A stretch of DNA of 64,000 bases, taken from contig NC_058047.1 of NCBI RefSeq assembly GCF_020085105.1, positions 19,278,001 through 19,342,000 on the forward strand. Reading direction: 5' to 3'. Below are positions 1-19,100 of the stretch, one piece after another; position 1 is the stretch's first letter; each line of letters begins with the position of its first letter. The notes beneath the pieces were generated by a model. It did no database searches. It was not told the DNA's origin and saw only the letters and a list, made by a program, of their open reading frames with translations. Position numbers and translations under genes: made by a program. Source of the stretch: Siniperca chuatsi (lineage: Eukaryota > Chordata > Actinopteri > Centrarchiformes > Sinipercidae).

Positions 1-2273
1 TGTTTATTTGCATGACAATGACAAAAATGTATTCTCATTCACATAAGCCACATCTCTGGCGCTGTGCTTTAAGAAACAAGCAGATGCCAGGGTCCTACAT
101 CTCCATGACAACAATATGTGGAAATGTCCAGGGATTGGTTTGTCTGCCAAAAACCCTTTGACATCTCAGTAGTGCTAAAAGGGAAAGTTAAAAGACACGT
201 AGGATACTCGAGGAGCGAGGTGGCTCGAAAAAGTGCACATTTGTTTAAAGAATTGGAGGAAGAAATCAGACAATGTCAACAACGTAGGATATATTTAACT
301 TTTAGAGTCTGTTCTTTCCATAGTGACTGGACATGAACATCACTAATGACTTTCTTTCAACATGCGATCCATTGTAATAAGCTGTGGGTTTTAAGAAGCT
401 ATGAGCAAATTATATGAAAACAGATGCAATCTACTGCTTTAAGTATTTCATTTTCATATTTAGTGATGTTTCTTTGGTTTAATCTGATTCTGTAACAGGT
501 CTTACAAAAAAAAGAACTTTGCCACCTTCAACCACATTATTCTTCCAGTATTGCTGAGGTGAGGCTAAGCAGTTTGTAGCTCTCACAGCTCTGTCAACAA
601 GGCTACCTCACAGATGATGGCCAACAGGTTGCAGGCAGAACATGAGCAAAAGGAGTTGGTAAACCAGTGTACGGAGCTAAAGCATCAAGAACCACAGGGA
701 GAAAGCACTCTGGCAGAGGCAGAAGGAGCACGCTCAGATAGAGGCCGCTCTGAAAGTGTTAAGAGCCCGTGGGGCCAGGCCGGTGCAGGATTTCTAAAAC
801 AGAGGAGGAGGATGGCTTGGGAGTGGGCTCTGATGATGGGCCCTTGGGGGGCAGCTTGCCTCACTGACCGAGGCCTTTCACGAGAATAGCACACATCCGG
901 CGCTGTTCAGTGACCTGCAGAGTGAACTGGCAGTTCACACCACTTGCCACGCTGCAGGCCAAGACACATAATGCAATCATCCAGGGATGCTTTGGACAGG
1001 TTTATTTCATAGGTTTACTGGCTGACTTGCGTCTGACAGTATTTCATCGTTTTACCTGAAATTTCACACTATACTGACGATTACATACATTACATTTTCC
1101 ATTACAGATGCATTCGCTTTATGCTCTTGTTCTCCCTGTTTTTGCCGTCTGGGAAGCGGTGTGAACAAACAGGATGATCATGGAGCAAACACAATACCTG
1201 GAAAGCAAGCAGAGCTACTACTAACCCCTTTAAAACCCCGGCTAGCAGAAGCTTAGTGTTTCACTTAGACTCCATCGTACTCCTCTGCTGGCCTGTGCAC
1301 CTATCACAACACTAAAATCATAAGTTACAGTGGGACACAACTGCAAGCTGTGTTTTTCTTCATAAAAAATGGTTAAGGAATGGAAGGAATGCAGGGTGAG
1401 GGAGGTGAACACCAACACAACAGCTAAAATGAGCATAATCCACTGGTCTATTGTGTTTATTGTTTCAGTTCAATCAAGAAAACAGCTTGTCCTGTGAAAT
1501 GCCATTGAATGTCAACATGTTATACAATCAGTGCAAGAGTTGTCCTCTAAAACTATACAACTTGTCTCAAAATAAAACAGCATCGTTACACACTAAAAGT
1601 ACATCTTGGCTCATTTTTATTTTAAGTCTTAATCAAATAGTTTAAAAACTTTATTTAGGAGGTAGAAAATAAACTATAACTAAAGAGGCCGATTCAAACA
1701 TCTCAGCATAGACTTGTTTTATCCTCATGTTAGTTTCTGGCTATACCATTAAAAATATGGCTGTGTCAAGATAATAGATAGTTTAGATTGTGTTAAACAC
1801 TTATGTACCAAAATATGATTCATTGATCTATAAATTACTATAGCATAGATGTTTTCCATAATATAGCAGCTCTAATAAAACGTGCAGGCTTAAAATCCAA
1901 GACAGACTCAGAAAAATTGTGCATTTTTCCTTCATACCTATTAATCTTGCTAAAAACATGTAGCAAGTTCTTAAAAAAAACAAAAACAAAAAAACATACA
2001 GTGTATTTCTTTATCCTGTTTAAAGAGATTTTTTTCTTATTTTCAGAATGAGTCATACAGTGAGAACTTAGGGTTAAAGATTTGAAAAAAACCCAAACAA
2101 ACTACAAAGTCAATGCAAAGAAGTCTGTAATCTCAGGGTGGGACACTTACATTCAGCTATGGCTTCTTCAAGAGCACAGCACCTCCACACAACAGAGGTG
2201 AAATAGGATGAAGACAGGGAGATGATCCTAATCCCTCCTACTCTTGTAGGGAGGCCATGGCAGCACTGTTGTG
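1..2273. other. Intergenic region downstream of ACOT11; no supported gene
   Basis: I see no exon that I can assign here. Two short open frames (118-336 and 614-889, plus strand) have charged, Glu/Gln-rich translations, but I see no convincing splice signals or family motif. On the minus strand the part next to ACOT11 should hold its 3' UTR. Canonical AATAAA signals in that orientation lie at about 1615-1620 and 1650-1655, roughly 620-660 nt past the stop codon. The rest is A+T-rich DNA without visible structure. Confidence 0.5.
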
Positions 2274-9687
<7,414 letters not shown>

Positions 9688-10089
9688 CTATACAGACAGG
9701 AAACACAGGAAAAATGTGTTACAGCAGAACCAGGACACTGTCCACTTTAAGTTGGACTCACGTAATGAAGAAAAAATATAATAATTACAAGTACATGTGA
9801 TCCAAATGTACACAAAATGGTCTCTACAACACCAAAATTTTAAACATATGATTGGAACCTGCATCACTTATTAGAGATAATTTCTACATACATTTTTTTG
9901 TTACACCAGTTGTAAACTAAGGACTAAGACAGGGGCTTTTGCTGCTTCAAATCTAGAACATGTCCTAATGTAGAAACACCAGGTCCAGGTTTAATTCAGC
10001 AATCCAGATAACTCAGTACAAACCCCAGGCCTCCATTTTAATTATAATGATTAAGAAAAGCACACACTTAATTTGTGGTTTTTAAACAC

Positions 10090-10460
10090 AATATCAAGAT
10101 AATCCACAGACCTTGCTGTGAGTAGTTTCATGTAGGAACTATCAGTAGAAAGAAAACAGTTCTTACATGAAACTGCTCACAACAAATCTGTGGATTATCA
10201 TGAGTAACCAGGTCCTGATTTCTGGAAAGAGACATTGCTGTTGAATTTAAATGTAATTTTTTGGCACTTTGAGCACCACAAGCCGAGTGCCATATGGTCC
10301 CATTATATTAAAAAAAAAATGCAGAAATCTCTACTGCAGATATCTTCAAAACCCTGCAACTCTCAAACCAAAACAATCTAGATGGATAAATAGCACTACA
10401 GGTAAGAGGAAAAATATGTATTTTGGATTTTGGGGTGGACTGTCCCTTTAAGTGTTCAGT
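10090..10460. repeat. Dispersed repeat with a terminal hairpin
   Basis: Two arms, 10098-10140 and 10158-10199, are near-perfect reverse complements around a 17-nt loop. The arm reads GATAATCCACAGACCTTGCT followed by GTGAGTAGTTTCATGTAGGA. The following sequence to about 10460 (GAGCACCACAAGCCGAGTGC, ending GGACTGTCCCTTTAAGTGTT) is one I recognise as a common teleost non-autonomous repeat that usually carries this hairpin. It lies between the putative 5' exon and the first coding exon of ACOT11. Confidence 0.65.
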
Positions 10461-11123
10461 CTGAAGCACCACTACCAACAGACAGACATTTGTAATGTTA
10501 AAATGCCTACAGTTTTGTCCACCAGTAAATCTGAAAACGGCAGTTTGGACCAGTGCTGCAACATAAGACGCTTTAAATAATCTGCAACTCAGTTTGTCCT
10601 TAGAGGAATTGCTCAATATTTCTCCCCTAACTCAAGGATCAGGAAAAACCTGAAATGCCTATTTATGTAATTACGCATTTGATGGTACTGCTTCTCAGCT
10701 ATCAATGAATGCAATTGTACATACAATCTTTTTTTTTTTTTCATTTTTATTGCAGGCTGGGACTGGTCTTTTTAGAGCAGTTTTAATCAAGCTGACGCAG
10801 AAACTATTTCAAGGCACATACAAACTATTTTAAGACATGTCGCTAAACGGGGTATTCATGGAAACTATTTGTTGGGATAGAAGTGTTTGACCATAACATG
10901 AGCTCCAGTGGGGCGCAGTGGTCACCTGTCTTTCCTGTTATCGATGACAGGAGCTGTGACCTTTATTGACTTCAAGAGAAATGAGACATTCACCAAAGAA
11001 TAAGAACATCTCAGGCGGACTATAGCGGTATTAAAGCCTGCTATTTCTTCTGCAAAACATGTCGCCACCAGTAAACACACCAACGTATTTCACGCTGAAA
11101 ACAAATTAAATAAAATGCCTTAC

Positions 11124-11250
11124 CCAGTTTAAAAGTTACTGCTGGTGGTGAAGTTCGTCAAGTGCCAATGAACGTCGGCTACAAAACGTTAACACCGGCT
11201 GAGAAACTGCCGCCTGCGACCCGGACCGTGGCTCTTTTCATTTCACCCAT
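11124..11250 (-). other. ACOT11: Probable 5' non-coding exon and start region of ACOT11
   Basis: On the minus strand an excellent donor, CTGG|GTAAGG, lies at 11124/11123. The sequence upstream of it to about 11250 is locally CpG-richer than its surroundings. It would splice to the acceptor at 9688, next to the ATG of ACOT11. The 5' end is only an estimate, because no TATA box or initiator fixes it. Confidence 0.5.
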
Positions 11251-11817
11251 TCCTCAATAACACAACAACTTACTAAACACACACATGCACACACACGCCA
11301 CAGATTTACTAAACAGTTTCACCACTGGAGGGAGAGGGAGAGGGAGCGAGACCGTCCCCTGTAGTGGTTACAGTTACGTCCACATTTTTAAGGTGGAACT
11401 GTAGTGACCCCTTCTTTAGAGGCTGCTCAAAAAGACATCCAACGCACAATCAATTAGGACGAATATTTGAGTGTAGATCATCTTGTCCATACTCTTATTC
11501 ATATAAAATAACGACACAAACTCTGTGTCAAATGTTATGGATACTAAAACTGTAAACAGTAATGTGTTTTTTTAAACCTAGCTTCAATTTTGAATCTCTT
11601 CCATAGGCTACTTAAGTTAATTAAACCCTTGAAAGTTTCTTCATGAGGCCAACCAACAACGATCTCTGCTGAGGAACCCACTTATCTAGTCTTTTACTTA
11701 CTACTTGAGACTTTTTATTGATTTGCTATATATTATAGGCCTATATATTTGCTTATTGACTTCCAGATCATCACCATTTTTTGGTTCTGATGAGGCGAAA
11801 CCTAGTTGTTCTTCCTA

Positions 11818-12115
11818 TAATCAGAATCAGAAATACTTTATTGATCCCCGAGGGGAATCTCTTTTGCTTCAGCATCACGTCAGTGCACACAGGAATAGAA
11901 GTACTAAGCAAAAAATATAATACTCTATAATACAGGTCAGATAAATTAAGTACCAAGTGGGTATAAGTATAAAATAAAATAAGTGTGAAGTACAAAGTGG
12001 GTTTACCGGTTGATGATAATTATACGGTATAAGGTAACAGTGCATGAACTGCCAGGTTAAGTGTAGCTTATTAAGATTATAATGAGACGGAGGATATTGC
12101 ACAGCTGGTTGCTGA
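11818..12115. repeat. Retroelement 3'-tail repeat between ACOT11 and SSBP3
   Basis: The block opens with AATCAGAAATACTTTATTGA and TCCCCGAGGGGAA and continues with words such as GCACACAGGAATAGAAGTAC and GACGGAGGATATTGCACAG. The opening is a very common teleost interspersed sequence, typical of non-LTR retroelement ends. I cannot name the family with confidence. It is inserted between the divergent ACOT11 and SSBP3 promoters. Confidence 0.6.
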
Positions 12116-12639
12116 TAATTAATATACTTAAAAGCCCATAAAATATAAAAGTATAGGGCCCTTTTGATATGGAGCCCCAGGTTATCAGACGAGTCAAAAA
12201 TATTGACTGAATATATCTAATAAAATGTAAGGGCCTGCTGTTAAATAGTTAAATAATCAAAACGGAGGGTCAAAAGAAATATAAACTTTGCCTTTAACCT
12301 CCAATCAGTTGGTTAAAAAACCTTTTCAGGGCTCCATAGTTTGGAGATGATATAAGTCTTATATCATAATTCTGTAATATTAGAAATAATTCTTAGATTG
12401 CATATGCTCTCCTATATATCAATTTATTTTATTGTAAAAATTAATTTCGAAAGAAAAAAAATCACATGTCACATCACATGTTAATTATCAGAGTAGTTCA
12501 TTTACACTGCATAGGTCAGAGTCAAGACAAGCAAACAATTACAGGGGAACTAATTTCTTCATTAAATTACGCTCATTGATATCAAAGCTATCAACGTCAA
12601 AACAGCAAACTGAAAGTACGAAAAGGCAGACCTTAAGGC

Positions 12640-12833
12640 AAATGGCGCTCCCATTGGTTGCCGAGAGCATCAGTCATGCCTGGCCCCGCCTCTTCCCCCC
12701 GGACCAGGCTCGGTTGAGTCGTCGGGTTGAGGAGGAGTGCGGTTGGAGTGCGAGAGGGTCGCGGCCGCGATGATCTGACAGATGAAATAGCGAAAAAAAG
12801 AAAGCGAAGGCGGGCGTCCTCCCACACAAAACA
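12640..12833 (+). promoter_or_regulatory. SSBP3: GC-rich promoter / 5' UTR region of SSBP3
   Basis: After several kilobases of A+T-rich DNA, the stretch before the SSBP3 ATG becomes CpG-rich (GGGTCGCGGCCGCGATG near 12756-12772, containing a NotI site). CpG richness continues into intron 1 to about 13250. This is typical of a CpG-island promoter without a TATA box. The exact transcription start cannot be read from sequence. Confidence 0.55.
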
Positions 12834-15800
12834 ATGTTCCCCAAAGGCAAAGGCACCCCGGTGCCGTCGGACGGCCAAGCACGAGAAAAGTAAGCTCAGA
12901 AACGTTTATTATTGTGTGTTTTTTCCCTCGTAAGTTTTTCCCTCTTGCTCTCTGTTGTTCGCTGGACAGGCTAACAGCAAGAGGCGATTTCCTCCTACCG
13001 AGAGTGGAATTGAATGAACCGCCTTGTCTGCTCGCCATTCCTCCCCTGAGCTGTGTTTCTGCTACCTTTGGCTCATTGCTGTCTCTTTACTCCTCTACAC
13101 ACCGAGTCCGAGTTCAGTTTGGTTGTGTTTTAACCGGCGGTTGTCTCATATTTTTTCGGTTATTCAGCCGAGAGCACGGACAGGAGAAAACAATAACATC
13201 GCCTTGCCACACAGTACATTGTTTTCTCTGTTGCGCTCTGGATAGGCTCCGTTTTTATTTTCCTCAGCCCCATCAGTGCCACCAGGATACCTTACCTAGC
13301 TAATACACAGCAGGCTGGTGGGTTGTTTTTTCGTTTCACATCACGACGTTAAATTACACTGTTGCTTTAGTACTTTCTTTTAACCTTTTCATTGTAGTGA
13401 ATCTTAACCAGGTTTGGCTTGGTTACACAGTCCCCATTTAATTTTTTTTGGCATAGGCTATTTGGCAGCCATTGTTCAGAGGGCCTGTACCCGACTCTAG
13501 TCACTCAGTGTGCCCGGTGAAGAAGATTTAACCTGTTGTTCGACGTTTATTTTTTTCCAGTTGTTAAATTAAACCTAAAATTATGTTGTTTTTTTCACAC
13601 AGGTTGGCTCTATACGTCTATGAGTATTTGTTGCACATAGGAGCACAGAAGTCTGCACAGACCTTTTTATCAGAGGTATGTGGAATTTTGGGAAGAAAAT
13701 GTTAAATCATACTGTAATGTCCTTTTTTATTTAAACACTTAATTTGCATGTAAATGTACTGCATGTACTCTTTTAGGAACAACAATATTAAAATGTTTTT
13801 AATAAACACCCATGGATAAGTATTGAAATCCCCCTTTTCCTAGATCCGATGGGAGAAAAACATAACACTCGGAGAACCCCCTGGATTCCTACATTCCTGG
13901 TGGTGGTAAGAGATTAATGTTCTCGCCTCCCTGTAAACATGTCCAGGGGTTGGTTGTGTGGTTTTGTTTGCTTTATGACCTGTCTTGTCCACAGTGTATT
14001 CTGGGACTTGTATTGCGCTGCACCAGAGAGGAGAGAGACATGTGACCACTCCAGCGAAGCAAAAGCCTTCCATGATTACGTGAGTAGTGCTTACATGGGA
14101 ACTGTTGCACAAATTGCTCTGTCTTCTGCTAAAGAAGACAACAACTTTGCTATCAAGGCAAGGAAGTGGTGTAAATAATGGCCTCCAACTCGGGTTGTGC
14201 AATGAGTCCATTTTTTTTTTTTTTGGAGCTATCGGAGCAAAGTCCTCATAATCTCTGTTTGTCAACACTCAAGTCTTGACAAAACCTCCTACATTTCTCT
14301 TCAAGAGTGATACAGCTGTCGTACTTAAGGTTATTGTGATTCCCTTTTAGCTTGAAGAATGATCATGATTCACCCTAAAATGATGTCTGTCTGATTTCTG
14401 CTTTTTTCTGCTTTCTTCAGTATGTTTTGGACATTGGTTTAGAGATGTAAGTCATTTTGTATTTCCCACTGCTCCTCTGTAGCTATATTTAACAACCAAA
14501 CGCACATTGGGACGCTGTGTGTTTTTATTTATTTATTTATTTTTCCTTCTCCTGAATTGACCATCGGCCATCTTGCCCTGTCGCTGGGTCGAATGATGCG
14601 CCCAACAATGAGCTTTATAGGCTTCTGGGAAAATGATGCTGATGTCAGCATGTCCTGAGTCAGACCTGTCGAGTGCTCTCCCCTAATCCACGCTCAAGCT
14701 CCCTGCCTCAGTTGTGAAGACAAAAAAGAACCTGCTGTGTGTTCTGCTCAACTTCCGAGACTCGATACACGCAGCTTGATTTTTTTTTTTAATTTTTTTT
14801 TTTTTTTTTTGACAAAAGCTGATGTGTGGTAGCTCAAGTGCATGTTGAAACACATCCTAATGATTTGAAACTGAAGAACTGTAAAGGCAGTCTTGGATCC
14901 AAAATCTATGAAATGTCACTCCTCATTCTGTAGCACATTGCTCCTCTTATGATAGCACTTCCATATTTGCATGGTATGGGTGTTTTGCATCCTGATTATA
15001 ATGCCATTTTAGAGATGGTGTTTATTATTTATTTATTTTTTGTCATGTGCTACATTGTTTCCTGCTTTGAGTCAGCATTCAAAAAGAAGATCAAAAAGAG
15101 CCTCACGAGGATCAAAGAAAGTGTGAACTGCTTGCCGGTGGCTTCTGCTGTTCCCATCCATGTGTTTCTCTGGCCTTATCTGAAAAGATTAAACGAGCAT
15201 CGTGTAGCTGATGCAAATAAAATAAAGATACTAATTAGGTTTTGCTGTATGAATACAGCCAAGGAAAGACATTGGGGGTTAAGGAGTCTTCTCAGGGTGA
15301 CTGATACACAGCCCAGCTTGTAGTCGGTGATCGGTTGGTATCAGACAGGAAGGGGTTAAAATGGAGATGTTGGTCCTGCTCTTGGCAGATAGGGTTGTCA
15401 GGGTAACAGGCCTCCTGATCTGGCAGGTGACCTAGGAGCCAGGAGAGAGGCTACAGCGTGGCTCTGCCCTTTTCAATAACCACATTCCTTGTTATTCTAA
15501 TTCATACAGACAAAGGAGGAGTGCGTTTTGTTTGAAACCAGCCTTTATTCACCTAGCCTACTATATAGTAATTGATTGTGATATCTTTGATTGCTTTAGG
15601 TGCTTGTTTTGGTAGGATATGTTTTTGTAATGTGTGGTTGTATCTTAAATTGCAGAATACAATATAGTGTCAGAGCTTTCAGAGTTCTTCATCTGTTTTG
15701 GAGAAATCATGTTTCCAAATATTAATCATTGTATTGTTAAAATTCTCTCCCGTTTAAGCAAAGGTTTAAGAACAATTAAACTCGTTTTTCTAAAATCATT

Positions 15801-16092
15801 TTGCAGTTTCCCTTATATTATAATGAGGAAACATCCTCAGGCCTGTTTTGAAAGGTTAAACAACACAAAATAAAATGTTATGTTGCAGCCCTTGGTTTGA
15901 CTGAGACCATTTTCATAACATGGAAAACATTTAAGCAAATGAGGGAACAGTGAAACGTCAGTCTGAGCAGTGTGCTGCTGTGGTGGGGAGCTTTGTGAGT
16001 TTCTGTGCGGTTGGCTCTCCCCGACATCTTGTGGTTGCCCTTCACTCTGATGTTGGTTCTCCTTGTGTTCATTTGTGGATGTTGGGGTTCAG

Positions 16093-16125
<33 letters not shown>

Positions 16126-19100
16126 GACAGTACTAGTCCTTGGACCCTAGCCTTTGTCTAGGTGTGGGGGAGGTGAGTGATGCCCTGTTAGCCGGCAGCG
16201 CTCGTAAAGCCCCGGAGTCTTCACACTGGGCCTGATGAACACTCCCCAAGGGGCCCTGTCGCCATGGCGTCAACGGCTGATTGATGGCTGTCATGGAGCT
16301 GTGGGGCAGATTGGAAAAAGGAAAGGGGAGTGGCACTGTGGCATATGCCCAGCATCCACCACCGTGAAGGAGCTGTGGGAATATACAAGAGGAGGGGGTT
16401 GGGGAGGAAGAGAGGAGGGAGATGAGAAGTGGAAGGGACCTGCTAAAAGTAACCAGAGAGAGCATCCAGTCAGGATCCAGAGTGGGTTTTATGATGTTGA
16501 TTGATGGTTAAACATTTACAAGCTAAACATAGGGGCTGGTTTCTTTTGAGCGTTGCTTCCAGTGGAAGAAGTGAGGCTGTTAAGAGCACACTAGGTCAGG
16601 AGCCAGCAGTTGGGTGGTCTGTGCTGCAGCCCCCCCCCCCAATAATTTCTCCTTCACCCCCTTTTAAATCTTACATTTAGTCTTCTTTCTGTTTGCATCT
16701 CTCTCTGTGTATACCCCTGCTTTTTCACAGTTACCTCAGTCAACCTCTTGGTCATCCTCACCCTCCTCTCTCTTTCCTTTTTTCTCTCCCCCTCTCGCTT
16801 TGTTTTTGTAAAGAGAGCACAAGCACATCCGCCGCCACTCTGGCCTTTTGTAACCTCCTTCAGTGATTCAAGAATACAGGGAAAAGTTGTTTGGCTGGAA
16901 TTGCTTGCTTGTGTGCTCTTAAATACACACACATACACGCTGAATCATGGTGGTGGGGGGTGGGGGGTCTGTCTTAAAGGAGGTCCCCTGGGGAGTTGTA
17001 AGGAAGGCCCCAGACAAGAGCCTCATAGCCCGGGGCAGGGCTGAGACATCTGCCCCTTTCCTGTACCAGAGAGTCTTTGTAGAGACGTGGCTCGTTTAGA
17101 CCGAAAGCAGCATCAGGCTGTTTGGGAAAGTCCAGCAAGCACAGCTGTGGGCTTTAGTGGGACATGATAAAGATCTAACATAACATGCCTGGAAACCCGC
17201 CATGCACGTTGCTTTTCAGTCTGGCAAACCATTTCTGACTTCTACAGAGCTGTGTAGATTGTTGACATTTTATGACTTTGTGGTCAATACCTTTTTAAAT
17301 ACAGCTTTGTTTTACTTAATTATTTCTTTGCAGGCCTCTTTCCAGGAATGAGCTATTTAAGGGTAGAGGAACAAAACTAACTGCAGTTGCTGTTTCACTT
17401 CAAAGGGGCCAGACAATGTGGTTGTATGAACATATGCTACTCTACTATGAAACTAGCCATAAACTGTAGATCAATCTTTATCTAAAATAAACAGAGTAAC
17501 CTCTTCCTCCAGTTGCATCAGGAATGTCTTTGGAGACAGAATTTAATTAATAAATTCGGTGAGAATATCAACCCAACTTGTCTTTCTGTCACAGTGAACT
17601 TAAATATACTTAAAAAGTGAAGTCTGGGACACAGCTTCATCGCTGCTACCTTATGTAAATATGTAAACTTCAAAAAATGTCCAATAAAGGAAAATGCTGT
17701 GCCTGTGACACTTTAAAATAATCTATGATGGGAAGTGAAGACTTTTTATAAACGTAAAAACAAAGCATAAAATGAATAAATAAATCTAGCTGGAATAAAC
17801 ATGTGGCATTGTGAGAGGCCTTTATCACGTTTGGACCTGGTAAAGTTAGGCACCATGCCCTCATTTGAGCTTTAAAACATAGAAATGCTAGATTTAAATA
17901 AATTCTATGCTTCATTGAAAGAAATTAGATCCCTACGAGGGTGGGTTTGCTTGCCAGGAAGTTACAAAATACTAGTTACCATGAATTTTGAAAAGCGCTC
18001 AGAACTAAGAATGATGTGTGTGTGTGTGTGTATACACTCACCGGCCACTTTATCAGGTACACCTTGGTAGTACCAGGTTGGACCCCCTTTTGCCTTCAGA
18101 ACTACTTTAATTCTTTGTGGCATACATTCAACAAGGTGCTGGAAACATTCCTCAGAGATTTTGGTTCATATTGACATGATAGCATCACACAGTTGCTGCA
18201 GATTTGTCGGCTGCACATCCATGATGTGAATCTCCCGTTCCACCACATCCCAAAGGTGCTCTATCGGATTGAGATCTGGTGACTGTGGAAACCATTTGAG
18301 TACAGTGAACTCATTGTCATGTTCAAGAAACCAGTTTGAGATGATTTGAGCTTTGTGACATGTAGCGTTATCCTGCTGGAAGTAGCCATTAGAAGATGGG
18401 TACACTGTGGTCATAAAGGGATGGGCGATTCTCTGTAAACACTAGAGAAGAAAATCCCAGCAGATCAGCAGTTTCTGAAATACTCAAACCAGCCCATCTA
18501 GCACCAACAACCATGCCACTTTCAAAGTCACTTAAATCACCTTTCTTTCCCATTCTGTTGCTTGGTATTAACTTCATCAGATTGTCATGACCATGTTGAC
18601 ATGCCTAAATGCATTGAGTTGCTGCCATGTGATTGGCTGATTAGATATTTGCGTTGATGAGCAGTTGAACATGTGTACCTATTAAAGTGGCCAGTGAGTG
18701 TATGTGTAACACTTGACCATATAGTGCAAGTGACTCAATTCTTAGGCTATGGTGGAAGTTTTATGGTATATTCAGTGTGTAAACCACAAAGTTTACTAGA
18801 TGTCAATAAGGCACAGGGAACTGATCACAATACTTACATCTAAATATATATATATATATATATATATATTAGTTCCTCTCCTTGCAACATTCATGGTATA
18901 TCCCTGACTCTATAATCTCTGTGCTTTTTAGTTCTGGTCATAAACCATAAAGCAGTATATAATAGTCTAAAACAGTCAATAATGTGCCTATAGCTCTAGC
19001 TAGTATCCTTTCCAAAGTGTTTCATGGAGTTCTGTGGGGCAGGTTAGAATTGGTTATCTCACAAATTATACTTCATTTGGCTTGAAAGCATGGAACGAAA

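Noticed and set aside
614..889. A Glu/Gln-rich frame that could be a coiled-coil exon.
   Set aside because: No clear acceptor or donor, no recognisable family, and a minus-strand frame is open over the same bases. I left it as unassigned flank.
14949..15323. A 124-codon open frame in SSBP3 intron 4 with hydrophobic segments.
   Set aside because: No splice sites, no family resemblance, and simple A+T-rich composition explains the hydrophobic residues.
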